From the NCBI GenBank assembly GCA_030849075.1, contig JASAOO010003559.1, positions 1 to 64,000 of the forward strand: a stretch of 64,000 nt of DNA, in the 5' to 3' direction. Numbering within the stretch: position 1 is the first letter of the stretch; each line of letters opens with the position of its first letter. The notes under the pieces are model-generated. The model saw only the letters and a program-made list of their open reading frames with translations, searched no databases and was not told where the DNA came from. This document shows positions 20,201-27,875 of the stretch, in pieces. A program made the position numbers and the translations under genes. This DNA is from Zelonia costaricensis (Eukaryota > Euglenozoa > Kinetoplastea > Trypanosomatida > Trypanosomatidae).

Positions 20201-20951
20201 CCAGCACCTCTGCGTAGCCTCTCAGTGCGTCGCCTTCCTCATCGAGTTCATCCCCGCTCTGCAGGCGCACTTGGCAGCTGCTCTGCAGGGCAGCGCTCTC
20301 GACGCCTCGCTGCGTGGCCGCGCACCACGTGACGTGTTGGAGGTGGCCAACGCTCTCGGGCTTGTTGCCGCAGCCGTGCTGCCGCCGTCCGACGCCGCGC
20401 CGGAGAAGGCGAGGCTCTTCATCGACAACGACTGGAACCGCGTCGTGCGCAATAGCCGTGCACACCGCAACGAGTTCTTCTCCAAAATGGGCTCGCTGGT
20501 GTACCGCAAGGTGGAGAGCCTCGGCACCGTGTCGGTGCAGAAGGGGCGGTGGTCGGCTGGCGGCAACGAGTGGGTCATGGCGATGCTGCGCGAGGTGGCG
20601 CGGCTCATGCGCGCCTTGCGGCCGCTGCTGCCACCGGGTGACATGGACGGCGTCGTGGTGCCGCTGCTCGGGTCCCTCAGCGTCATGCTGCGCGAGGTGA
20701 CAGTCCGCATTCCAGCCACCGCGGGCGACGAGCGCGCCACCGCCGCCTCGGACGCGATGCTCTTCCGCGCCAACGTTGAGAAGTTCGGCTACGACGTGCT
20801 CAAGTGCGCCGAGGTGACCTCCGTGGCCGCGGTGATGCAGGGCGGCACCTCCTTTGCGCCGGCGTCCACCGAAGAGGCGGTGCTGCGGTGGTTTCTGCCG
20901 CCGCCTGCTGCCCCGAGCAGCCCGGCAAAACCGACTGGCGGGGCACCGTAG
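17205..20951 (+). CDS. VPS54: VPS54, GARP tethering complex subunit
   Basis: 1,248 residues. VPS54 is a subunit of GARP, the tether that receives endosome-derived vesicles at the trans-Golgi. The C-terminal third is diagnostic. MSELLDAYEGQAAAMVLGA runs into TITTQHLCVASQCVAFLIEF and IPALQAHL at about residues 965-1,030, matching in order the LSDLL, LVLGAGAL, KTITTKNLALSSRCLQLI and IPVIRAHF blocks of human VPS54. It is followed by a helical segment (FFSKMGSLVYRKVESL, then WVMAMLREVARLMRALRPLL). The middle (about 370-620) is predicted to be all helical, as in other rod-shaped tethers. Low-complexity inserts, Ser/His-rich near 320-360 and 870-900, separate the helical parts. The N terminus (1-300) has no clear counterpart that I can name. 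Confidence 0.84.
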   Translation: MASPAERRVELTSSTHLLSAGSASLNATARRGHDAAACICAHLIVHHGLSRVRVAQAVGLPSLVVEESIRNGVSSATLRAQLRNWLFEASSAASPQKLRVPDALFTQLQEDCAADELARQQEHGQGNGAAAASVADDRSPFSALDPISQHHFRQLQHSVGQSFISILNDPGEPTTNVDWSTWLGGKLYEAFDFNGRVGGLEEVLRAYAAGQTGPESSAALLAEYPPSQDFSGYVRLISEAYQVNRREGIVNDAREWREDGALDGVGSRAHVGSATMVDGGPWPTGVPRHFFAAAYNAAAELQTLSDAVGESLPAAATSPHSSSPHHPATASKPASKAPSSDSRRGSNTNSGGAAHGAAAALPTQVVDNSTFAVDYEYLESRNKELRAWESAVEKCLLQHVKHRSEDFFATSRTFGTLSGDARAVLADAREAREGGMRAGEHFIAEYLRIGQLYRRRQNFVRLQATATTAQQVLQRLRNVENWAALPERDLSEVLTISSALVDLETVVRGAKDAEQGIAWASLSRLHCLAEVPARVRAARKAMEQVVLGEYCRVLLSDLSAGEAGQRVAAVCESVTRLGVLNAANHLYLVKAVELLQVTAQESLVGLFMNAGALDDAKANELLAVAGNAVALALPDARQQLCGFAKYLRFPSYQQVLQQFVDGLVDLVTQVSQNWGFFVTGGLRVALAMFDNRHTMIEAATRDLFGRLCGEAESLIASLLEAYATSGPQLTSMAEAAQLARVSVQFPLRITSDVAGRIVSLLREEGAGDAAPGAPPSPHAVAADEPGGFRVYRPSRVIGTTLQRVAKRCFRNQHILNKERVAMVTEGETWAAKEAVDAAIQQQVEDMCTVAPAALRAFRLRSLQALAPSGDAAGDGPHHRSHHRSVSRSLATHDAGVADDELLSAGATKLYVRVRDGSVASGDGEAAEEQEQEGRIVPNSLLVLVDLLHRYHDCVALFPFLAFDVASRMSELLDAYEGQAAAMVLGARAVEKGTLSTITTQHLCVASQCVAFLIEFIPALQAHLAAALQGSALDASLRGRAPRDVLEVANALGLVAAAVLPPSDAAPEKARLFIDNDWNRVVRNSRAHRNEFFSKMGSLVYRKVESLGTVSVQKGRWSAGGNEWVMAMLREVARLMRALRPLLPPGDMDGVVVPLLGSLSVMLREVTVRIPATAGDERATAASDAMLFRANVEKFGYDVLKCAEVTSVAAVMQGGTSFAPASTEEAVLRWFLPPPAAPSSPAKPTGGAP

Positions 20952-21705
20952 GGGGGGGGGGCCATGACCTTTTTGCGGGAAGAGAAGAAAGAAAAGATGA
21001 CGCACAGGCCCGTACGTGTGCGCGTTGCAGCGTGCCGTCGCTTCGTCTCCATCTGCCACCGCCGTGTCTTCTTCTTTCCTACGACGGTCTCGCGCTTCGG
21101 TTCTCACACGAAGGCTCCAGGAGCATGAAGAAGCAACGCAACTGCACAGCGTTCGTCCTGCGCCAGGGCGGGGCAGGGGGGGGGGAGGGCGCACGTGAAC
21201 TGGCGTGAAAGAAAGGGAGGGGGGAAGAGGAAAGAAGGAAACAAGTCAGACCCACGAGCACCTCCTCAGCCTCTGCAAACTCTAGGCGACACTGCGCGAT
21301 TGGCCGTGTGCTTTCTTTTTGTGTGTTTTTTTTGTTGTGGAGGGTAGGTGGAGGGAGGATTCGCGAGCTGCGACGTCTCAAAACCGCAGCCGCGCTGCCC
21401 CCATGCACCGGAACGCCGGCGATGCCGCCCATCTTACACGCGTCACCTGCTTCAACGTCCTTGCGTCGCCTCTCCGTTGACTCTGCTTGTCTGACCTCGT
21501 TTCTCGCCTGCGCGGCCAACGCGACGCTGTAGGTGTGGAGCGGCAGGGCCAACCGTTGCATCGACTGCTCCTTCACACACACACACACACACGAGAAAAC
21601 AACAAGAAGACCTACAGCGGATCTCTCCTGCTCCGCGCCTCAGTTCCACCCTCCTCCCCCACCCCCACACCTGCGCGACGTTGCAACTGCGCCGCGCCCG
21701 GGTCC
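20952..21705 (+). other. Intergenic region, VPS54 to decayed TFE-alpha gene
   Basis: No gene seen. G runs near 20952-20961 and 21177-21187, a T run near 21325 and a CA run at about 21574-21591. AGs just after the CA run (near 21608) are plausible splice acceptors about 100 bases before the ATG. Confidence 0.6.
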
Positions 21706-24700
21706 ATGCGCCGTCTCGTCCCGTGTGCGCTGGCGCATCCGCCGCGGCTGACGTCGACGCCACTTGCGGTGCCTGCCCGCCTGCAGTCCTCACTGCGCGA
21801 CACCCCTCGTTTCGCTGCCTCTTCCAGCAAAGACGCGGCGCGCACGGACGATGAGGTCACGTCCTCCTTCCCGGGTGACCCTGCGGCGCAGCTGCCGCCA
21901 TCTCGCCGGCGCCGCGGCACGGGCGCGGTCGATGCACTACTGACCGACGTCCTCACCCTCGGCAAGCGCGTCGCCGACGAGCAGCAGCGCCACCGCGTGT
22001 CCATCCCTGCCTCTCAGCTGGCCAGCCTGCGTCCGCCGCCGCGTGGGGGTCCGCCCACGGCAGAAACCGCTGCAAAACCGACGGAGCCGCCAATTTCTCC
22101 ACCGCCGCGGCAAAACGCAACGGTGCGGCTGCGACGTGCAGCGGCACTGTCGCGCCCTCCACCGCCCGCCCCGCCAACCACCGCCCCGCCGCCGCTGCAG
22201 TCGTGGACGCCGTCGCTGGTGCTCACGCCCGAGCAGCTGCGGGCCACTGCGGCTGCGCACACGGCGTCTGACATCGCCTTCACCCTCGAGGAGCTGGAGA
22301 ACACGCTCTTTTCGCCCGACGCCGACGCTGCGAGAGACGGCGACGGCGATGGCGTTCCTCAGGTGACGACAGCGACTGCGGCCGAGGCGTCTGCGGCGCC
22401 CGCCCCAGAGCACCCCGAGGCTGCTGCGCCGCCGCCAACACCGCCTCTGCCTCTTCCAGCGCCCGAGGCGATGCCAAGCGGCGCCGCACCGGCGTCACTT
22501 CCACTGACGCCTCCTGTCGACGCCTCGCCCGCGCGGGGCACCAACGCCACTCCTTCACCCGTGGCAGCGACCGTGCAGTCGTCGCCGGCTGCGGCCCCGC
22601 CAACGGTCGCCTCGCCGCCCGTCCCCGTGGTGCGATGCCGCCTTCGCGGCGCGGCGGTGGTGGTGCAAGTGACTCGTGCGTCCCCCGCGCCTCGCGCGCT
22701 GCTGGAGGCACTTCAGGAGGCGGTCACCTTCGCAGAGTCGCTGCCGCCGCAGTCCGAAGGGCCGCGCGAGGTCCGGCTTGGCCTCGCCGAGTCCGCGACA
22801 AGCAGCGGCGCCACGCATGCCTTTGTGGAAGCGGATGGCTGGATCGAGGTGACCAGCAGCGGCGAGGAGCGGGCCGCGGTGCAGCTGCTCAAGGACCGAC
22901 TCCTGCGGCGACTCGCGGAGGGTCCTGCGCGCGGGCTGCGGTACGTGGCGGAGCTGCGCGTGGGCGGGGATGTGGGCGGCGACATTCACGGCCAAGCGAT
23001 GGCGCCGCTGCCCCTCGTCGTGCGGGACACGGCGGCGGAGCTGCTGCTGGCGTGCACGGCGCTGGATCTGCGTCACCGCGAGCGGCCCGACGCGGGAGTG
23101 GACGCGTCAGCGGTGCGACTCTCCTTCAGCGGCATCGCCGTCGGCGTCTTTCCGGCGCCCGCCACGGTGCAGCGCGTCACGCGCGTGGTGCGTGCTGCGT
23201 GCGCCAGCGATGGTGGGCGCGAGGCGCTGTGCGTCCCGCACCTCCGCGCTGCCGCGAGTGCGACGCCGTCGGAGCTCGTGGCGGCTCTGATGCCGCAGCT
23301 CCACCAGCTGCCACACACGGCGTCTTCTGCGCTTCTCGCCGGCTGCGTTGGCGCACGCAGCAGCAGCAGCAGCGCGACACCGACGCTTGGTAAAGCGAAC
23401 ACCGCATCGCCTCACTGGGCGGCCACGCTCCGCGAGACGGCGCGCGGGTGGTGGTGTCGGGTAGCACAGGCGTGCGGTGTCGGCAAGGCATCACCGGCGG
23501 CGTCGTCGACGGCGTGCGCTGCTGCTCCAGCGGCCTGCGTGACCGCCACGGACGTGTGGCGTGCCCTGTGCGCGGCCACGGCGGCGGCACACCTCACGGA
23601 GGACGCAGTCTGGCAGGCGATCAACACAGCAGCGCACGCGGCGCCGGTTTGGAGGTGCGCGCAGAGCTACCGGCGGGTCACTGCGCCTGCCCGCGTCGAC
23701 TCCGGTGCGGCTCCTGCGCTGCCGCTCGTGGTGAACGTGACGGCTGCCGCGCTGCAGCGCGCGTCGGTGGCCGATCTTGCGAGCGAGGTGCGGGAGCAGC
23801 CGTCCGACGTGGTCCTCGTCCTCGCCGAGTCGGTGCGGTTGCAGCAGAAGTTGCAGTTCCTCGCATCCTTGCACCTCATCGACACCGGCAGCCACCACTG
23901 CGTGACGGTGCTGCTCCCTGGCGACCCGGGCACGCTGGCCGAGTGCGCGTCGCTCACCGCGTCGTCGGCGTGCATGACCCCGCAGTTGCCTTGTGGTGGC
24001 CGATGCGGGGCAGCTGTGCCCCTGTACAGCGATGTGCACTGGCTGCAGCACCTGGTGGAGGTGAGCACCGCCACCACCGGCGCCGCACGTGCCACGTCGG
24101 CAACGTCGACGGTGGGCGAGGGTAGTACTCCCGTGACTCTCGCCGAGGCATACGTCACGCAGACGTGGCGCCGCCCGTGCGTGGCGACCGCGTCGGGCAC
24201 GGTCGGGTTGGCGATGTCGGCGGCTGTGGCCGTGGCGTGGCAGCGACTCGCCGCCCCGGGGACGGCCGCAGGCGGCCAGGCGATGCGGCGACGGCGCGAG
24301 TTCCAGCAAACGCACCTCGCCCCGCTCGTCCTCAGCTCGGCTGGAAGCGGGACGGACACGGTCGTGGCGTGGTGGACCGCCACCGCCCTCTCCGCCCCAG
24401 CCGCCAACGAGGATGGCGCAGCGCAGCCCGCCTCCGTGCCGGCACTGATGAAGCGCCTCGGTGCTGCGTGGCCGGCGTCGCCGCCTCCGTTGCGGGCCTC
24501 CACCAGCGCACAGGGCGGCGCAGCAGGGTGCGGCGTGGCGTTTCTGTTTGCGCTGGATGCGGCGTGTCAGTGCCTGCAGCGCCGCCACGCTGCCTCGCCG
24601 GAGGCGCTGAACGCGCTCTCTGTTGCGGCCCTCGGTCTGGACCCCTCCGCCGGCGGCATCCTCACCGTGGCGGACCGTCTCGCCGGCGGCGACGGCGTGG

Positions 24701-24864
24701 ACGAGGTTGTGGCCGCCATGGAGGATGCCGCAGCGATGCACGGCATCAACTTTGCCAGCCTCCCGCTTCTCCGGTGGATGGTGGGGGAACGCCTGCTCTT
24801 GTACCAGCTGACCACCGCCGTGCTCGACCGCTTTGCGAGCGCGCAGCCTCCTGAGACGGCGTAG
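21706..24864 (+). CDS. Probable mitochondrial trifunctional-enzyme alpha-like pseudoenzyme (ECH + HAD folds, active sites lost)
   Basis: 1,052 residues; ATG 21706 begins an Arg/Ala/Leu-rich, mitochondrial-type presequence (MRRLVPCALA). Residues 40-300 are Pro/Ala-rich. From about 308 the sequence follows the enoyl-CoA hydratase/isomerase pattern: CRLRGAAVVVQV strand, AAELLLACTALDL (443-455, where active enzymes have GGG-x-E-LALAC) and RLSFSGIAVGVFPAPATVQR (471-490, where active enzymes have GLPEV-LG-PG-GGTQR). From about 700 it follows 3-hydroxyacyl-CoA dehydrogenase: DVVLVLAESVRLQQKL (701), AVPLYSDVHWLQHLVEV (about 769, active: G-H-FSP-), PCVATASGTVGLAMS (about 824, active: VVVKD-PGF) and a C-terminal LGLDPSAGGILTVADRL. 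One ECH Glu is kept (445); the other is Gly476, the oxyanion glycines are gone, and the HAD His is absent. Fold assignment is my alignment by eye. Confidence 0.6.
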   Translation: MRRLVPCALAHPPRLTSTPLAVPARLQSSLRDTPRFAASSSKDAARTDDEVTSSFPGDPAAQLPPSRRRRGTGAVDALLTDVLTLGKRVADEQQRHRVSIPASQLASLRPPPRGGPPTAETAAKPTEPPISPPPRQNATVRLRRAAALSRPPPPAPPTTAPPPLQSWTPSLVLTPEQLRATAAAHTASDIAFTLEELENTLFSPDADAARDGDGDGVPQVTTATAAEASAAPAPEHPEAAAPPPTPPLPLPAPEAMPSGAAPASLPLTPPVDASPARGTNATPSPVAATVQSSPAAAPPTVASPPVPVVRCRLRGAAVVVQVTRASPAPRALLEALQEAVTFAESLPPQSEGPREVRLGLAESATSSGATHAFVEADGWIEVTSSGEERAAVQLLKDRLLRRLAEGPARGLRYVAELRVGGDVGGDIHGQAMAPLPLVVRDTAAELLLACTALDLRHRERPDAGVDASAVRLSFSGIAVGVFPAPATVQRVTRVVRAACASDGGREALCVPHLRAAASATPSELVAALMPQLHQLPHTASSALLAGCVGARSSSSSATPTLGKANTASPHWAATLRETARGWWCRVAQACGVGKASPAASSTACAAAPAACVTATDVWRALCAATAAAHLTEDAVWQAINTAAHAAPVWRCAQSYRRVTAPARVDSGAAPALPLVVNVTAAALQRASVADLASEVREQPSDVVLVLAESVRLQQKLQFLASLHLIDTGSHHCVTVLLPGDPGTLAECASLTASSACMTPQLPCGGRCGAAVPLYSDVHWLQHLVEVSTATTGAARATSATSTVGEGSTPVTLAEAYVTQTWRRPCVATASGTVGLAMSAAVAVAWQRLAAPGTAAGGQAMRRRREFQQTHLAPLVLSSAGSGTDTVVAWWTATALSAPAANEDGAAQPASVPALMKRLGAAWPASPPPLRASTSAQGGAAGCGVAFLFALDAACQCLQRRHAASPEALNALSVAALGLDPSAGGILTVADRLAGGDGVDEVVAAMEDAAAMHGINFASLPLLRWMVGERLLLYQLTTAVLDRFASAQPPETA

Positions 24865-25532
24865 GGAGGGCGCGGCGGTCAACAGCTGCCTCCCCTGTGT
24901 AATGCACTCGCATCCGCACACATGCACACACGCCGAGGCAGGCATGATGCTGCGGGTACTTTTTTTTGTTGCCGTCGTTGTGGTTGTCCTCACGCACTGG
25001 GTGCGCTTCACACACCGTTTCGGGCTGGTGCCGGAGTAACAGCCTTCTTACAACAACAAAACGAAGAAGAGAGCCAGAGCGCATTCTGCGGCATCGCCCA
25101 CGAAGCCCTCCGCGCGGCGCACACTCCGCTGCCGCGCCTGGTCCCGCGTGTGCGAGGGCCTGCCACGGGGATGGGTCGGGAAGCAGGTGTGAAAAAAAAC
25201 AGAATGGCGAGCACACACGGCGGCGAGTGTCCGCGAGCGCTGCGCTTGGCCGTTTCCCCCCCCGGCGTTGGCGGGGGCAGGGGAGGCGGGGAAGGCGCCA
25301 CCTGCTGCCCGGCAGCTGTGCCGCACGGATACCTCCACATTGCCCCTCCCCCCCGCCGTCGTACCCATGTTCGTTGGCGCTTCTTGTGCTGCTTACCATC
25401 TCCCGTGGCTCTCCCCTCCGCTCCTCCTCCTCGTCGCGGCCGTAGGTACGCCGCTTCACTTGGTCCTCGAGTGAGCGCCGTATTGACGTAGCTCGGCGCA
25501 CACCGACATCTCTTCCGCCCCTCCGTGAGGCC
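24865..25532 (+). other. Intergenic region, decayed TFE-alpha gene to 185-residue unknown
   Basis: No gene seen. A T run near 24960-24967, an A run near 25193 and GC-rich sequence elsewhere. Pyrimidine-rich tracts at 25340-25440 probably supply the splice signal. Confidence 0.55.
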
Positions 25533-26090
25533 ATGGTGCTCAACAAGTGGGCCGTGGTGACCAAGAGCGCGCCGCCGGCGGCTGGGCTGCGCCCGCTCGC
25601 CCGCATCGTCTCTGCCAACCCGAAGCTCCGCCCGGCCGACTACAAGGTGCCGTACGTGCTGCGCCCCTTCATCAAGGAGCGGCACCTGAGCGAGATGCAG
25701 CACGTCGAGAACCGCGGCATGTACCGCGAGGAGCTTGCGATTGAGCGGTCCCGCTTTCCACGGATGCACAAGACGCTGACTATCCACACGGACGGCTCGC
25801 TGAACGAGCGCGAGTTCGAGTTTGCCGTGCCGCCGGTGGTGACACTTTTCCAGGACCGCCTCGCCGCCCACCGCCAGCGCCAGGTGGCGCTGGCCAAGAT
25901 TGGCAAGCTGCGGCGCGCCAGGAGCTGGGAGACGCCGCCGCAGGGGAAGGAGCCGCTCAACCCGGTGTGCAATGCGCTTGTCTTTCCGTACTGCGTGCCC
26001 AAGAAGATGCTGGTGCGCCCGCGCATCGTCGACCCGCTCAGCGCGAAGAGCATGGCGGACAGCCGCAGCCGCGACGACGACGCCGTATGA
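25533..26090 (+). CDS. Small basic protein, function unknown
   Basis: 185 residues, not recognised. The frame is well used: normal amino-acid composition, no low-complexity tracts, a clear ATG and a GC-rich third position, so I take it as a real gene. The N terminus (MVLNKWAVVTK) is short, basic and hydrophobic and could be a mitochondrial signal. The body is charged, with aromatic and proline residues (YKVPYVLRPFIKERHL near 38-53). A basic helix lies at about 110-130 (RLAAHRQRQVALAKIGKLRRAR), followed by a VFPYCVPKKMLV segment near 150-161. The Arg/Lys content and size would suit a mitochondrial ribosome or RNA-processing component, but no family signature is visible. The C terminus (DSRSRDDDAV) is acidic and probably disordered. 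Confidence 0.75.
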   Translation: MVLNKWAVVTKSAPPAAGLRPLARIVSANPKLRPADYKVPYVLRPFIKERHLSEMQHVENRGMYREELAIERSRFPRMHKTLTIHTDGSLNEREFEFAVPPVVTLFQDRLAAHRQRQVALAKIGKLRRARSWETPPQGKEPLNPVCNALVFPYCVPKKMLVRPRIVDPLSAKSMADSRSRDDDAV

Positions 26091-27107
26091 CGAGGTCCCC
26101 ACGTTTTTCTCTGTGCGTTAGCGCGGCGGTGACCGTACGCCGGTACGGTGTTGTGTCTCACATGGAGAAGTGCAGCAAGCAAGCAAGCAGCCAAGGAAGA
26201 GGGGCAGAGTAGAAGGGGAGGTGACGCTGATGCCGCAAATGCACCTTGTCTCCATCGCCGTCGTCTTCAGGGGTTTGTCTGCGCTTTCAAGGAAGCCGGC
26301 GCCACACGCAAACGTGGTGGTTGTTCGCGGGCTGTGGTGCTGTCCCGCGTTTTATGCGCCGTTGCAGCCCTCTACGCTTCACTGCCATTTCTGCCTTCTG
26401 CCTCTTCACACTAACGCGTAAATGGGGCACTCTGCTTTTCACTCGTCGCCCGCACTCTCCTCACCCACGACAATGACACGTGCGCGTGTCGCCATTTCAC
26501 TTTTTCACATCACTCACACCTCACTCACACCAACATTAACGCGCGCGCACTAGCTTCTAGGATAACACCGCTTCTCAGAGCTCCTCTCCTCTTCTGCTTG
26601 GAACAGCACAAGAAGCAAAAAGAAAAAAAAGCAGTTGCCTCCATCACATCTGCTCAACTCATCCGTCACCCCCCCCCTTGCTCTCTATCGCCAACCACCC
26701 GATCTTTCACCTCGCTCTCAACTCGCTGTGCTGAATTCACTGTTATTGAACCTTATCGTCGGTGCCTCTCTTGTGGAGCTGAGCTCGCGTCACGTAGCCT
26801 CAATCTAAACTTGTACGCCCCCCCTTCTTCTTTTTTTTTTTTTGCTCTCCGTGGTGCGACCCGCTGTGGGGGTTGCTCACCTGGTCGAGAGAACTCCTTC
26901 TTCAGTTTTCTCGTAGCAAAGAAGAAACCGGCTACACGGTGCTGTGTTTTGCACCCTCGGCGTCACCCGCCGCCGAGCCTCTTTGACCTCTCATCTCCGC
27001 GTGTGCACGTGTGTGGACGTGTCTGCCTTTCTGCTCTCCGTCTCCCCGTTTCCTGTCTCAGGCCGTTTTGGTTGTTTACCGTTAAAAGGCGAAGAGGCAA
27101 GGAAGTG
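26091..27107 (+). other. Intergenic region, 185-residue unknown to Apd1-like gene
   Basis: No gene seen. A run of about 13 T near 26831-26843 is followed by further T-rich tracts, and AG at 26904-26905 is one plausible acceptor. The forward frame from 26598 runs into the next gene but crosses these tracts and is not taken as coding before 27108. Confidence 0.6.
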
Positions 27108-27875
27108 ATGGAGGATTCGAACTCGTTCGAGGCGGTGAAGCCGAAGCTGACGAAGCAGACGCTGCAGGACATCGAGGGCCTTGACCCCCAGCGCTACGGC
27201 TTCGGTCGTGCGGAGTGCTGTGGCCCGATTCCTGCGAAGATTATGGGCAGCATGAAGTTGAGCGAGCACATATTCCTCAACACCCGCATGCCCGCCACGG
27301 AGTGGGACAAGCGGACCGAGAACGTTCCGGGCTACAAGGAGCTGAGCCACCACGTGAAGCGCGCCTGCCCCGAGGCGAGCTTCACCGTCTCACACCTGGA
27401 CAGGGACACCGAAGATTCCATCCTCCACTTCAAGGTAGACGATGAAAGGAAGGCGGTGGCGATCACGCAGTACTGCGGCATCGCCGAGCCGTACGAGCTG
27501 CCGTGGAACACGAGGGGCACGCTCGCGGTGGATCGCTCTGGCGAGTATTTCATCTTCATTTGCGCGCACTTCACGCGCGACGAGCGGTGTGGCTACTGCG
27601 GCGCTGTCTTGATCGACCTCTTCCGCCACGCCATTGCGGAGACCATGGGCCCTGGCGGGGCGGAGCGGGTGACGGTGTACCCGTGCTCGCACGTGGGCGG
27701 CCACATCTACGCCGGCAACGTCATCATCTATAGCCGCCACGGCGGTATCTGCTACGGCCTTTTCAAGCCAGAGGACGTGCAGACCGTCGTGAATGCGATC
27801 GCCGAGGACAAGGGAGCCATCCCTCCATCCCTGGCAAACCGCATCCGTGGTCAGATGGGGCCCAATATCGCCTAG
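27108..27875 (+). CDS. Sucrase/ferredoxin-like (Apd1/Aim32-type) thioredoxin-fold 2Fe-2S protein
   Basis: 255 residues. The C-terminal half carries the family signature: CAHFTRDERCGYCG (about residues 151-164), followed some 40 residues on by CSHVGGHIYAGNVIIY. In yeast Apd1, two Cys of the first motif and two His spaced as in H-xxx-H hold a 2Fe-2S cluster in a thioredoxin-like fold. Both His are present here with that spacing (SHVGGH). The N-terminal half (ECCGPIP, then HIFLNTRMPATEW) matches the part that precedes the ferredoxin domain in this family, with a CCGP-type Cys pair. ATG 27108 is preferred because the sequence before it is pyrimidine tract. Likely role: redox or iron-sulphur function in cytosol or mitochondrion; the partner is unknown. 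Confidence 0.83.
   Translation: MEDSNSFEAVKPKLTKQTLQDIEGLDPQRYGFGRAECCGPIPAKIMGSMKLSEHIFLNTRMPATEWDKRTENVPGYKELSHHVKRACPEASFTVSHLDRDTEDSILHFKVDDERKAVAITQYCGIAEPYELPWNTRGTLAVDRSGEYFIFICAHFTRDERCGYCGAVLIDLFRHAIAETMGPGGAERVTVYPCSHVGGHIYAGNVIIYSRHGGICYGLFKPEDVQTVVNAIAEDKGAIPPSLANRIRGQMGPNIA

Noticed and set aside
19065..21194. 709-codon minus-strand open frame
   Set aside because: It is antisense to VPS54, whose plus-strand frame carries clear family motifs. The minus frame has no recognisable sequence.
23491..25011. 506-codon minus-strand open frame
   Set aside because: It is a shadow of the decayed TFE-alpha gene, Arg/Gly/His-rich with no domains, and antisense to the cluster direction.
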